Part shown: positions 22,836 to 33,730 of the stretch, piece after piece | How positions within the stretch are numbered: position 1 is the first letter of the stretch | How the letters are laid out: every line of letters starts with the position of its first letter | Source: Nymphaea colorata | Lineage: Eukaryota > Streptophyta > Magnoliopsida > Nymphaeales > Nymphaeaceae | NCBI RefSeq assembly: GCF_008831285.2 | Contig: NC_045142.1 | Coordinates: 5,711,501 to 5,775,500, forward strand | Direction: 5' to 3' | Length of the DNA stretch: 64,000 nt | Made by a program: the position numbers and the translations under genes | The notes under the pieces: generated by a model | What the model saw: the letters and a program-made list of their open reading frames with translations, nothing else | Databases searched by the model: none | What the model was told of the DNA's origin: nothing

Positions 22836-25010
22836 TGCTCCTCAAATATATACATACATACATAAATATATATATAAATGTATATATACATGTATGTATT
22901 ATAATGATAAAAATTATGGCTCACCAATTATGCATCCAATCATGCAGACTTGCTTAGCCTGAAGAATTTTCCATATATACTCTTCATCTTGCTTAGTAGT
23001 ATTCAACTTTATTTGCTCTTATGATTTAATTTTAAAACATATGGTCAAAAAGAGGCAGCAGTTTAAACATCAGCTCATAAAGTTGCAGCAGCCGAGCGAT
23101 CTGTACATCAATTTTCGGCAACAGTAACGATTTTAGACGATTGTTCAATTCAATAAAGTGTGAAAAGTACAGAGAAAGGAAGAAGATACTCCCCTCTGAA
23201 AGGGTTCCAGAGGAAACGACAAGCTGTCTCTGGGAGTTGGATTGAGACTTGAAAGAGATGGCAATGGAAGCAGAGGTTGGGAAGAGGTAAGATTATCGTG
23301 TCTCATGGTTTTAGAGTCGCTTGCAGAACGAATGAACGACTGCCAACTTTCCATGGAACTGCTACTCTCTCTCTCTCTCTCTCTAAAAAGAAACAAATGT
23401 TTTTTGGATGTGCAGATGATCAGAGCTTACAAACCAACTGTATCAACACATTCAGGAGAAAACTAGAGTTTATTTGTATAATCTAAAGTATTGAAAACCA
23501 TCATTTTTCTCATTACTTAATATTTTCTATATTAACATTCAATAAAGATAGAGATAAATACAGTTCATGTTGTCCATTTTTCCATGAAATGGATCTAGTT
23601 AGCGTTATCATGATTGTCTCTCTCGAATGTTTTTGTAGAAATAGCATGAGAGAGAGAGAAAGAGAGAGAGAGAGAGATCGTAATTGTTTGGTCCTGCCTG
23701 CAAAAGCTGGAAGCAGATCAACCAGAGGTGCTTCATATTTCATCAGTCTTTGAGGTCTATGGTTCTATACCAATCTTCATCAACGTAAACCACACGTCAA
23801 ACTCATCGTCTGCGAATACGACTGAAAAAAAAACGGCCCGAGTCAGAAATTTTTGACAGAAGAGCACTACTGTAGAAACTCTCAATTCTTAAGGGGCACA
23901 AATTAAATAATTGTAAGACATTTATATATAAAAAAAATTTGTTACTGGGTATGAGCCTTTTAAAATACTAAAATTCCAAGGCAAAAATGTCGTCACAGTG
24001 TTAGGGATAAAACACATTGGCAAATAAGGCTTCTTTAACACTATAAGGGTTTAAACTTTGACAACGAGTAAAAAAAAATATTAAAGATTATGATGGATCT
24101 TCAAGAGCTTATAAAGTGAGTCGTAACCAACGAATTGTCTTGATTTTTAACTTTTTTGTGACTGAAATCAAAGATGATAGGAGTTGTTGGTCGGGAGCGG
24201 GTCGCGTTATTATGGCTCCAACTTTCTTAATTTGCTTTGGAGGTACACATCTACAGACCATGTGATCATACACCCAATTAGAGAACTATCCTCTAATCAA
24301 ACACGGCTTAAGGGACGAGGGGTACTAACAAGTACTGGGGTCGACCTTCTACATGGACATATATAATTTTTCAACTTTACTTGTGTATTCTTTTCTTATA
24401 CAAGTAATTTTTTGGAACTGTTGATCTTGTCTTAATAAGTGATCTCCATTTTGTTTCCCCTTTTCTATGGAATAGGGGCATTTGAGTCATTTGGCTTCAG
24501 GTATTGACAAATTTGTTTGAATTAATTAAATTTATCTATACAAAGGGGAACACAACACTTGGGTAGTCCACTTGAGTAGTTAAACTTATCTTGATCTGCC
24601 AGGAACCACACTAGGAATGAACAACCAGCCCGTCTTGAGCTTGACTCGTTTAAGCTTTTGTTACTTGATTTATATATATATATATAATTTTAAATGAAAA
24701 AAACCACAAAAATGGTGTTAAATTCATCAAAAATTACCAACATGCCTTTGAATACTAACAAACGAAGAATAGATGAACTAAGCCAAGCTGGTGTAATTCA
24801 ACTTAACTCATTTATAACTCGAGTTTTAACCTAAGCTTTGAGCTGGAGTCAAGCTTACACGGGTAAGTTCGAGTCAAGCCAAAGTTGATCCGATTGGTTG
24901 TACTTTCTTAAACCACATCCAGTCTTGGGGTTTACCCTGATAGAAGAGTAACAAAACATCAAACCTGTTTGAGGTAGGAAAAAATATCACTTTCTATCAG
25001 CCCCACCTCT
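22836..25010. other. Intergenic with microsatellites and TCGAG-rich repeat, no gene seen
   Basis: It contains CT/GA tracts at about 23363-23384 and 23646-23678. From 24618 to 24900 there is a repeat of GAGCTTGACTCG and TCGAGTCAAGC type words interrupted by a short (TA)n; it resembles 62780-63260. A minus-strand frame at 23145-23396 is too isolated to call a gene. Confidence 0.5.
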
Positions 25011-25056
25011 TTGACCAAATAAAAATTAAAAACTGCACCAGTTGGGCCTATAAAAG
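25011..25056 (+). promoter_or_regulatory. Core promoter of the proline-rich protein gene
   Basis: A clear TATA box, TATAAAAG (25049-25056), lies 67 bases before the start codon. This places transcription start at about 25080 and leaves a leader of roughly 40 bases. A W-box core TTGACC (25011-25016) lies just upstream. In plants that motif is bound by WRKY factors, so stress or defence control is possible but unproven. Confidence 0.6.
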
Positions 25057-25122
25057 GAGTCGTGTGCTTATCCCACATCATATTCTGAGCTCCTCTTTGG
25101 ATTCCTACTATCTTCTCTTGCC

Positions 25123-25977
25123 ATGGGAAAGCTTGAGCTAATTAGTCTTCTAGTTGTGATCCTCTTCCACAGTAGAGCAACTGTTGCCTGCCCAGTATGC
25201 AACCTCCCACCATTGCCTCCTAAGCAACCTCCCAGGCTCTGGAGTCCACCACCACCCTCCCCACCATTGCTACCGCCACCGCCGCCACCATCGCCACCAC
25301 CGCCATCACCATCCCCTCCTCCACCCTATGTTGAGCCACCTCCTAAGGTCACTCCATGCCCACCACCACCGCCAGTATATGTGCCGCCACCTGTTCCGAA
25401 GCTCTCACCGCCGCCGCCGCCACCGGTTCCAAAGCAGTCACCACCCCCACCGCCAGTGTATGTGCCGCCACCAGTTCCAAAGCAATCACCACCCCCACCA
25501 ACAGTGTATGTGCCGCCATCGGTTCCAAAGAAATCACCACCACCACCTCCAGTGTATGTGCCGCCACCAGTTCCAAAGCTGTCACCACCACCACCACCTG
25601 TGCCAAAGCTATCACCACCACCACCACCACCACCATATGTTGTGCCCAATCCGCCTCCTAGTAGCACGCCATGTCCTCCCCCACCTCCAGCCATGGTGCC
25701 GAGCCCGCCAACAGGCCAGACATGCCCCATCGATGCGCTAGAGTTGGGTGCATGTGTGGACCTGCTGGGCGGGCTGGTGCACATAGGGCTGGGCAATGAG
25801 ATAAAGGAGACCTGCTGCCCTGTGCTGGAAGGGCTGGCAGACCTGGACGCAGCGGTCTGCCTCTGCACCGCCATTAAAATGGAGCTCCTGAATATCAGCC
25901 TCATCCTCCCTGTGGCACTCGATGTACTTGTCACCTGTGGGAAGAACCCACCCGCCGATTACCAGTGCCCCGCCTGA
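25123..25977 (+). CDS. Hybrid proline-rich protein (HyPRP) with eight-cysteine domain
   Basis: Intronless gene for 284 residues. Residues 1-22 (LELISLLVVILFHSRATVA) are a secretion signal. Residues ~27-200 are a proline-rich wall-protein region with runs of PPPP and repeats of the type VYVPPPVPK(L/Q/K)SPPPP. Residues ~203-284 are the eight-cysteine motif of the plant LTP/2S albumin superfamily, with all eight cysteines in the order C-C-CC-CxC-C-C (CPIDALELGAC, ETCCPVL, VCLCTAI, VTCGK, YQCPA). HyPRPs of this type are exported to the wall or apoplast. The proline-rich part is thought to bind wall polymers, and the cysteine domain may hold a hydrophobic ligand. The CCACCx DNA repeats are prone to slippage, so length may vary between alleles. 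A long minus-strand frame over the repeat reflects base composition only. The exact physiological role is unknown. Confidence 0.93.
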   Translation: MGKLELISLLVVILFHSRATVACPVCNLPPLPPKQPPRLWSPPPPSPPLLPPPPPPSPPPPSPSPPPPYVEPPPKVTPCPPPPPVYVPPPVPKLSPPPPPPVPKQSPPPPPVYVPPPVPKQSPPPPTVYVPPSVPKKSPPPPPVYVPPPVPKLSPPPPPVPKLSPPPPPPPYVVPNPPPSSTPCPPPPPAMVPSPPTGQTCPIDALELGACVDLLGGLVHIGLGNEIKETCCPVLEGLADLDAAVCLCTAIKMELLNISLILPVALDVLVTCGKNPPADYQCPA

Positions 25978-27035
25978 TGAACTGCTGTAAGTAAGCAAAT
26001 CTCAGTTGGATTAGTCCAAAATTTAGCTTTGTATTGATTGGTTTGGGGAGCATAATGAAGTTTCATAAGCACTAAAAAATTCAAGCTTCTTAAGAAAGTG
26101 AACCAAACAATTCAAGAGCAGATTTAGAATTTCTCAACATTTCTAGATTTCAGAATCACATTTATACTCGAATAAACTGATTCACCAATACATTTGTCCC
26201 AAGTTTTCAATAGGAGGACGAAAATTTTCAAGTATAAATGGACAGAGTACGGTCGCAATACTTTCTTCTGTCTAATTTAACCATGTATGTTTTGTTTTTT
26301 ATTTTAATCTCATTACTTATTCTGCTACCTTTCAAGAAACTTTTGTGAAATAATATCACCTTTTTTTTTTTTTTACTCATCTTCAGATTTTCAAAAAGTT
26401 AAACCCAAAATGCTAGTACAACCTGAGGACTTCCGGCCGGAGCTGTCAACATGGGCCTCACATGTGCTACGCATACAACGTGTTGAGAAACTAAGCATTT
26501 TTAGTTTATTAAATAATTTCACATTTTTGTTAATCTCTTTTGTTTATTAAAATTTAACATATTTATTAATATTTTTTTTTTTGTATGAAAAAAGCAGCTG
26601 GTATAACATGGATATGATGTTGATAACACCGGTCGTCACGGCAAACTCGTGGGCCTTAGAAAATTCCAACTTTAGAAAATTCCAACTTCACTGTTTTTGC
26701 GTGGGCCAATAAAGTAGCGAGTGAGTTACAAAAGAAGCCCGTCAATTGCTAGTTGAAGCAATCTTCTGTGAGAAAGCTTATGACGTTTATGCATCTTTGG
26801 TCCAAGGAGGTCATACGTTTATGATATTTCGATAATTTGTTAAAAAATGTCTTGTATAGTTTTTTTTTACTTTTTTTTTTTCATTTTCAATTTTGTTTTT
26901 ACAAAAAGTTTTCTTTTACAATGTGAACTAAGGGTAATTTAATCATTAACCATACTGGCGCATATACCAGGTTCGTATGTTCGGACCCAATACATGTCCT
27001 ACTACATTTTGTTGAGACACACGTCTTGTTGGTGG
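25978..27035. other. 3' flank and AT-rich intergenic, no gene seen
   Basis: The first 150-250 bases are likely the 3' untranslated region of the proline-rich protein gene. The rest is AT-rich with poly-T runs. CCAACTTTAGAAAATTCCAA marks a short direct repeat near 26660-26690. Confidence 0.5.
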
Positions 27036-27215
27036 ATCAACTAGAAATTTTAGGTTAAAAGGGGCATTATTTCAAAAAAAAAATTCGGAAACTTTGATAT
27101 ATATAAATATGCAAATAATTGGTGGCACCCATATAAAAGGTAATGAAAATTTGTGAGGCTTGTGTATGCAACTGCCCATACCCGCCACCATGTATCTCCG
27201 TTACTGTCCCATCCC
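27036..27215 (+). repeat. Dispersed repeat family B copy
   Basis: It contains AACTAGAAATTTTAGG, AAAAGGGGCATTATTTC, AATTTGTGAGGCTTGTGTAT, GCAACTGCCCATACCCGCCA and CATGTATCTCCG, in the same order as the full copy at 20222-20393 but more diverged. Confidence 0.6.
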
Positions 27216-27349
27216 TCCGAGGTTCTTAAGGCTGCGTCGAAGCTTGGTCGTGAAGGTACAATAGTATCTTCTAGCTCAACTACGGCGGTTCACACAGTGG
27301 GGTTGCCAAAAGGGGTCGGCAGCGGCCATAACTCCCGGTCAATTTTTGA

Positions 27350-27560
27350 AAATTTAAAATTTCCTACTTACTTCTTTAAAATAATTATAGTTTGGCTCCT
27401 GTACAAACCCTAAAACCTGTAGGTTGACCCTTTGCTTAAAACAAATTCTGTCGCCAACACTTGGTTCACACAATAACATTTCGAGTATGACATCCATAAG
27501 AATCGAACTGACAACATGCCGCTTACACAATCGGGAGCCCAACCAGCTAACTATGCCCTT
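27350..27560 (-). mobile_element. tRNA-derived SINE
   Basis: On the minus strand the head reads GGGCATAGTTAGCTGGTTGG, containing a good RNA polymerase III A box (TTAGCTGGTTGGG, 27550-27538). The B box AGTTCGATTC lies at 27509-27500, 28 bases further on, which is the right spacing. The region cannot fold as a complete tRNA: the acceptor and T stems do not pair. A roughly 150-base tRNA-unrelated body follows. The 3' end is approximate. It is a fossil or low-copy SINE and not a tRNA gene. Confidence 0.65.
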
Positions 27561-29765
27561 GGAGGAAAGTTTTGGGACATTGGACAAAAGCAACCATGGA
27601 CCATAGATACGACAGGTTAAACGACAACAGCCAACTCTCCCACACCTTGAAAATATCATTACTTATAAAATGAAAAAATCTCCAAAAGATTTATCTCAAT
27701 TTTGCTGAGAACATGATATGGGCATTCGTGGTTCCGATTTACTGATGAAGTACAGGGATTTTGTCGGTGCAGGAAGAACGGCAAGGGAAAATCGAGTGAT
27801 ATGGAGTTGGAAAACCAACACAAATTGCAGATAAAAGTCGGATTTATGTGCACCACTCTCTTAGTTTAATCTGAAGATATCTTAGTTGGGTGAGAATTGT
27901 ATGAAATAAGGCGTTGCAATGTATTGAAGTTCCCCATCTTCAATAGTAATACTTGTATCCTTTTTATGATCATATTGGGTTGCATTAGAATTTGCATCAG
28001 CAGATAATTTGACAGAATGAAATACTATGTGTGTGTGCGTGTGTGTATTTTTCATTTGGGCAATATCTATAGTTGTCTGACTAGTTCAATCAAATTTCAT
28101 GAGTCCAACTTTCAGATCTGTTTTCACTTTTATGGATGAGTTGAGACGACTCAAGTCTACATAATAAAAAAGTCATCGCCAGAAATCTTCTGATATATAT
28201 ATATATAGAAAGAGAGAGAGAGAGAGAGAGAGAAATTAGAAAAAACCAGGCCCTTAGGTCAGGGATTAAAAACTAAACTCTTGAATTTTCATGTCTAAAA
28301 AAGTTTGTAATTTTTTGCAATCTAACTTTACTGATATGATCTTAAGCATAGGTTGATACAAAAACATATATTAAGTTGATCATTTGTTAGATTTTAGTAG
28401 GATTTTTATAATAGGAAAAGAAATGAATGACTTCCATAGCATCAACATTTTGATAATAAGAAGTCCACATTTTTAGGAAAAACAACTTGAATCAAAGCAT
28501 GTTTTACATGAAAATAGTTTTTATAAACATAAAAATGTTTATATTTTTTAAAAAATAATTTTTTAAGAAAATATTAGTCGGCCTGGCTTTTATCCCTAAC
28601 ATAAGCATCTGGGCTTTACCAATTTCTGATATATATATATAAAGAGAGAGAGGGAGAGATCTTGAAAATATGGTAGCTGTGTCAGACCCTTAGGTGATAT
28701 TATGTTAGGTCAAAAACTAGACCTCTTAAATTTCTTTTCTAAAATTATTTTAAACAATATATGAACATTCTAATGTATTTGTAAATACTCTTTGAATACA
28801 AAATATGTCTTTGTTCAAGTTATTTTTAAGAAAAAAAAATTGATTTTTGCACTTTTAAAACTTCGATACCCTAAGAGGCATCCATTTTTTTTATTATTAC
28901 ATAAACATGTTAAGCGTAAGAATGACTTAGTGCATGATTTTCATCAAAACATTCTTAAGATCATATTTATACAGTTAAATTGTAAAAAAAAGGGTGTTTT
29001 AGTAATCAGTGGTCTGGTTTTTGTGCCAGGCTTAGTGGTGTCCGATTTACCTATCTGTCCCTTCTCTTTTCCTCCCTTTTCTTCCTTAACCATCAATGTG
29101 GAAAAAAAATAAAAAGCTGTGAAGGTTTCTTTACAAGTCTAACACCTAAAGGTATGACACCTAGTGAGAGACAGAGAATATAAACTTGCAAGGAGCCATG
29201 AGAGAAAGTTGTACTCAATAAAGGAGAAAAAGTCATTTTGATAATTTATCTAAAAAGTCCTTCATAGTCTTTTTATTTTTTTTTTCCTTTTTAATTTTGT
29301 TTTTACAAAAAAAAGTTTTTTTTAGTGTGAATTAAAAATATTTAGTCATTAACCATATTGGAACACAAAAATTCATGCAACATTATGGCGCATATAACTA
29401 TGTTCGAGGTGCCACAGCTGATTTTTTTTTTCAAGATTGATGGTTAAGAAAAAAGAAGAAAAGGGGGGCAGATATATATATATACTTTTGTATCTATAAA
29501 CTATAATAACTTGGTAGCTATGAACTGTAATAACTTGGTATGAACGTGCTTTCCAAATTAAAGTATTCCAATGCATAAACTAGTAAAAGAAAAAGATGAA
29601 ATTGGAGTCTCAACGCATCATGTTCATGAGGCTAAACCAGTTACTCCAAATTTCACGTACCCATCTTGGATTGTATGACCGACGACCCGGAAAACTCAAT
29701 TACTTCCCTAATGATCAAAGGAAAAATAAAACTGAAACATAAATAATAAAAAAAAAAACGAAACA
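27561..29765. other. Gene-poor AT-rich stretch with TA/GA microsatellites
   Basis: Compound (TA)n(GA)n tracts occur at 28193-28233 and about 28628-28660. The stretches following each are partly parallel (both have 'cccttaggt', 'aaaactaaactct/aaaactagacctct' and 'aattt' words), suggesting a diverged duplication of about 430 bp. Frames such as 28792-29112 are AT-rich and unconvincing. Confidence 0.45.
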
Positions 29766-29856
29766 TTTACTGACGGTAGAGAAACGTCAGTAAAAATATC
29801 AGTCTTGTATAGATAGTTCAATGAAAAACAAGTAAAAACCGGCAATTACTAGTAGG
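29766..29856. mobile_element. CACTA-like terminal remnant
   Basis: TTTACTGACG (29766-29775) and CGTCAGTAAA (29785-29794) form a perfect 10-bp stem with a 9-base loop. The reverse complement of 29839-29855 reads CTACTAGTAATTGCCGG followed by TTTTTAC. Such a CTACTAG end with subterminal TTTAC(T/C)GACG words is typical of plant CACTA elements. A related motif, ACGTCGGTAAAAC, appears at about 30077-30089. No full-length element or target duplication could be defined. Confidence 0.35.
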
Positions 29857-30089
29857 ATCTCCTTTGAGCTAGATTTGATTATGATAAGGGGACTTCTACA
29901 ACCCTCTCCCTTCTACAATTACACTTTCCTGTTGCTAAGCAAAGCAGCATTCATCAGACTCCAACATGTTTTAGCCTTTTCTTTCTCTTCTTTCTAATTG
30001 ATGTGCAAGTTAGAGCTAGACTGACTCTATCCCCTCGATTCGCAACAAGAAAAGGTTTTATCAACACATGAAAAACGTCGGTAAAACAA

Positions 30090-31581
30090 GCAAAAAATCG
30101 ATACATGTTTTCCGCATTCTAGATCTTAAAGTTATCGAGCCGAGCCGAGCCGAACCGACACCTCAATTTTACCATGCTTAGTTTGCGCACCGACGATCCA
30201 AGGGCAAAATTGCTTGCATTACATGTGATGTAGATTTTTTCCATCTTGAGATGTAGAAAGCTAGTTTTCTGTCACTTCTCTTGTGGGCCAAGATGCACAC
30301 ACCAGTCCTTGGTGATCTTGTTTGTGGTTTGGGTGGCGCCCTCACTGGGTGGTCGCAATCAGCCAGCCCATAAGTGTGACCCATGGCACATGCATTTGCA
30401 CTACAAGCCAACTTAGAATGCTGCAAGAGAAAAGTTTAAAGTTCAATGTTCAAGTCCTTTGGACGTACGCACCTGCCAACCTAACGCGGTATATGGTTTT
30501 TTAAATATCAATCAACTCTATGTCAGTCACCATATGAATAAAAAAATATTAAAGTTACAGTTTATTATTTCAATGTGAAAAGAATGATATAAAATGAGCA
30601 ACACCAAGTGGGTTGAATGATGGTTTGGAATTTTAGTTCAAGAATGAAAACTCCTCTTCAAATTGGAATTGAATCCAAATTAGAGGTTTAAGTTTCTTAA
30701 TTCGAAAAACAAAGTACTTGGTTTGTTTAATAATTCTAATTTCTTAAAAATTAGCAATTTGGTTTCAGGTATACCAAACGCCCCCCAACAGAAATCACTA
30801 AGAAAATATGATAATACGATGTCCATCGCTTTAGCACTGTAGTAAAAAATATGCATTCTTAAGGGATTACTGCAAAATTGAAGCAAATTCATGAAACAAT
30901 AGAACTAGGTGTTCATGGATCAACCCAACTCATAAAGTATTTTATTTAACAAGCCAAAGAAGCTTGAAAAGTATTTTATTTAACAAGCCAAAGAAGCTTG
31001 AAAATAGTAACAATTTGTTACTTTTCATTTTTCTGCTCACTGACTCTAAGCTTTCTCACCTAGCTAGGCACCAGCTCGAGGCCTAAGTAGCTAGCCAAAT
31101 GAATCTTTTGTTTTCTTGTATTTTGCTTTTACAGAAGATTTTCTTTTTAACCTTTTCTATGCTAGAAAACAGCTTTATGAACTCAAAGTTTCGTTTGTAT
31201 TATCAAAAACCCAATATCCACCTTACAGATTTCTTACATGGATTTTAGTGAACATATGTCTGATAAATTATCTACAGTGCCAATGATTTCATAGAACGGC
31301 CACTTGACCGATGGCTTCATATGTGATTCTATCACCAACTGCTTCACTCTCACACACACGGTCTGATGCATTATTACGAAAGACCGAGGATTTCTCCATC
31401 CAAACCCGGAGGAAGAAATCCACAAATTCTCTCTCTCTCTCTGTGTGTAATCCTCTAGTCATTCAGATATGCATCTAATCACAATCACTCAATAGAATGC
31501 ATCGGGTGAATGTAATTAAATACACTAATATGATATGAGAGGACGGAGGATTATCTGTCCAATCATAACTACTCAATAGAT

Positions 31582-31642
<61 letters not shown>

Positions 31643-32433
31643 TATTATACAACACCATTCTTAATGGAGTTTATGATTTCAAAAGCTGAATTCAAATTAG
31701 CCTGACACTCAACCTCTCTTATATTTGAGAGAGTTCCCTAGAATAGCCATGAGCCAAGAGAACTGATAGTAAGGCATCAAGGTCTTGAGCACGCATGAGT
31801 GTGTTTAACTTGGCCGCATGTCTGAGTATGGTAAAACGTTTGCTGTTAGCTAATTAAAATAATGTATTTTTGTATTACATATAGGGAGGGGATACCTCAA
31901 AGAGGCCAAAGCCCCTTCTTTTTTTCTCTTGTTCTTGGGGTCCATGGCTGTTGCAGGACCTAAATGAAAAGTGGGACACCCGTCAACAAAAGTATCATAT
32001 ATCTACCATTTACAATCAAGCAGAGTAGCTTCCACATAAATCTAACTAATAACAGACTTATACTGGCTCGCTGATCCGACCAGCTATGCTATGTCCCTCA
32101 AGATTTTTTAGACCACACAACGATCAATCCTAGTTTCCTTTTAGTCTATGAAAGATTTTTTAAACCACACAACGATCAAGCCTAGTTTCCTTTTAGTCTA
32201 TGGATGTCTTCATTGGTTTCTTGTATGATTAGAATGTGATCTAACTAGTTTACCTTCACTGTACTTATGTACATGCAGTTTTATCCTTCTTCCTCACTCA
32301 CACTCATGTATTCCCTACTAACATGATGCTAAGAATGCACAAAATTTGAAGTTGATTCGTCCCCACTTCATAGAAATAAATGAAATAACGTCATTGCCCC
32401 GTCCATGTGCCGCACTATCCAGCACTTGTTGGC
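30090..32433. other. Intergenic with short tandem duplications, no gene seen
   Basis: A 34-bp block starting AAAGTATTTTATTTAACAAG is repeated at 30934-30967 and 30968-31001. A (TA)n array of about 27 units lies at 31585-31639. A ~52-bp block starting AGATTTTTTA is repeated at 32101-32152 and 32153-32204. ACCAAACGCCCCCC near 30774-30787 resembles a Harbinger/Tourist end without a partner. Confidence 0.55.
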
Positions 32434-32441
32434 TTTGCTTG

Positions 32442-32791
32442 TAGGGATGTCAATATATCCAATTTGGATCGGATATAGGATTGAACCATTTCAAAATAAT
32501 CATATAAAAAAAAACAATATTTTATTAATAACTCAGATGGACTTCGGATTTAAGAAATGACATTTGACCAGTTTCATTGGATTTGGATTAGATTTAGTTT
32601 TGAATCAATATGTTATGTCCAAGGATCTTACATTTTGAAAATCAGCCAGATTCGTGAAATATGATTTTGGATTTGGGTTTAGATATGACTTTCTTTGTTC
32701 ATATATGAATCCAAATATGAATCTAAAAAAAAAAAAAAAAGGATATGATTAAGGGTATATCCGATTTGAATATAATCGGTTAACATCCCTA
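32442..32791. mobile_element. hAT-type MITE, 350 bp, well-preserved ends
   Basis: The left end TAGGGATGTCAA and the right end TTAACATCCCTA are inverted repeats with one mismatch over 12 bases. The flanking octamers TTTGCTTG (32434-32441) and CTTGCTTG (32792-32799) match at 7 of 8, an 8-bp target duplication as made by hAT transposases. The interior is AT-rich with degenerate GATTTGGATT words and no frame. It is the best-preserved of several related copies in this window (61-421, 51052-51449, and an end at 62564). Confidence 0.75.
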
Positions 32792-33130
32792 CTTGCTTGT
32801 CTCGATTAATGTCCTAGTTTACTATTCTAGCATTGTTCGTTGAATCAATGACCTCTTAGGATTTTAACTATGCAACCTTTCATTCTATCAAAATTTTAGA
32901 AACATTGTTCTTCACATGCCCACAAGCAAGTTCAGATTTTCTCTTCATATATCCTCCTTTCTTCATGGCCTTGGAAGGCCCAGTTGAGAAAACAATGACC
33001 TAATCTTCCTTCCTAGAGGCAATTGGCCAAAAGAAGTCTTACTTCATAGTAGTATATGTACTCTTATTTTATCTTGTTGTGCATTTTATTATTGCTATGT
33101 ATTTAGAACTAAGGCCATTTCATGCATAAA

Positions 33131-33297
33131 CAGAGGTAGAGCCAGGATTTTCTTTAAGGACGGGCCGACAGTCCAACCTTTGGATCTGGGTATGGACAAA
33201 TTGAATTCGAATCCAAAAAATACATGGCAATTAAAAATTTATATTTTTTTCAATGTAATTTTTTTTTTTCCGTTGACCAGGGTGGGGCCATGACCTA
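33131..33297 (+). repeat. Dispersed repeat family A, fullest copy
   Basis: Head AGAGCCAGGATTTTCTTTAA, then GGACGGGCCGACAGTCCAAC, CTTTGGATCTGGGTATGG, an AATTGAATTCGAATCC block, AT-rich sequence and the tail AGGGTGGGGCCATGACCT. It defines the uninterrupted order of the family. Immediately before it (32800-33130) no gene is seen. Confidence 0.65.
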
Positions 33298-33545
33298 AAT
33301 CAAGTAAATCTATAGAGCGATCAAATCATGTTTCCTGAATAAGTTTAACTAACAATGCAAGACCCTAACCCTACTTATTTCAACCTTAACAGGTTTTCAA
33401 GTTGGACTTTCTCCTTAGATTCTAGGGATGAATGTGGTGAAACTAGAATTAATTTTCGACTGACTACTACTGTTACTCAAATTAAGGACCACCATTATGC
33501 AACCAAAAAAAAATAACACCCATAAGGTATCAACACAGAAATAAA

Positions 33546-33730
33546 AAATGGGTTTCTGTGGGGGCGATTGTCCACACAGTCCCACATTAGATTCTGCTAC
33601 TGCAGTCAACCCATCCCTACATGGAACGCTTAAAGGGAAGATATTTATTTATTTATTTATTTATTTACATATGAGTACCTACTTTCCACTACTTTTACAT
33701 GTTTTTAATATACCTCCTCAAACTACCTCC
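33546..33730 (+). repeat. Family B tail and short intergenic sequence
   Basis: GGGTTTCTGTGGGGGCGATTG and CCACACAGTCCCACATTAG correspond to the GTGGGCAACTGCCCACAC tail of family B. It is followed by a TTTA microsatellite (about 33646-33668) and then the 3' end of the receptor kinase gene. Confidence 0.5.

Noticed and set aside
23145-23396. Minus-strand 83-codon frame containing MESWQSFIRSAS
   Set aside because: Looks slightly protein-like but begins in a GA microsatellite, has no continuing exon nearby and no family I recognise.
25184-25741. Histidine-rich plus-strand frame overlapping the proline-rich protein
   Set aside because: A frame-shifted reading of the same proline codons with no independent support.
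25326-25934. Long minus-strand glycine-rich frame opposite the proline-rich protein
   Set aside because: It is the complement of CCACC repeats; the plus frame has a signal peptide, TATA box and full eight-cysteine domain.
27495-27560. A tRNA gene on the minus strand
   Set aside because: A and B boxes are present but the acceptor and T stems do not pair; it fits a SINE head better.
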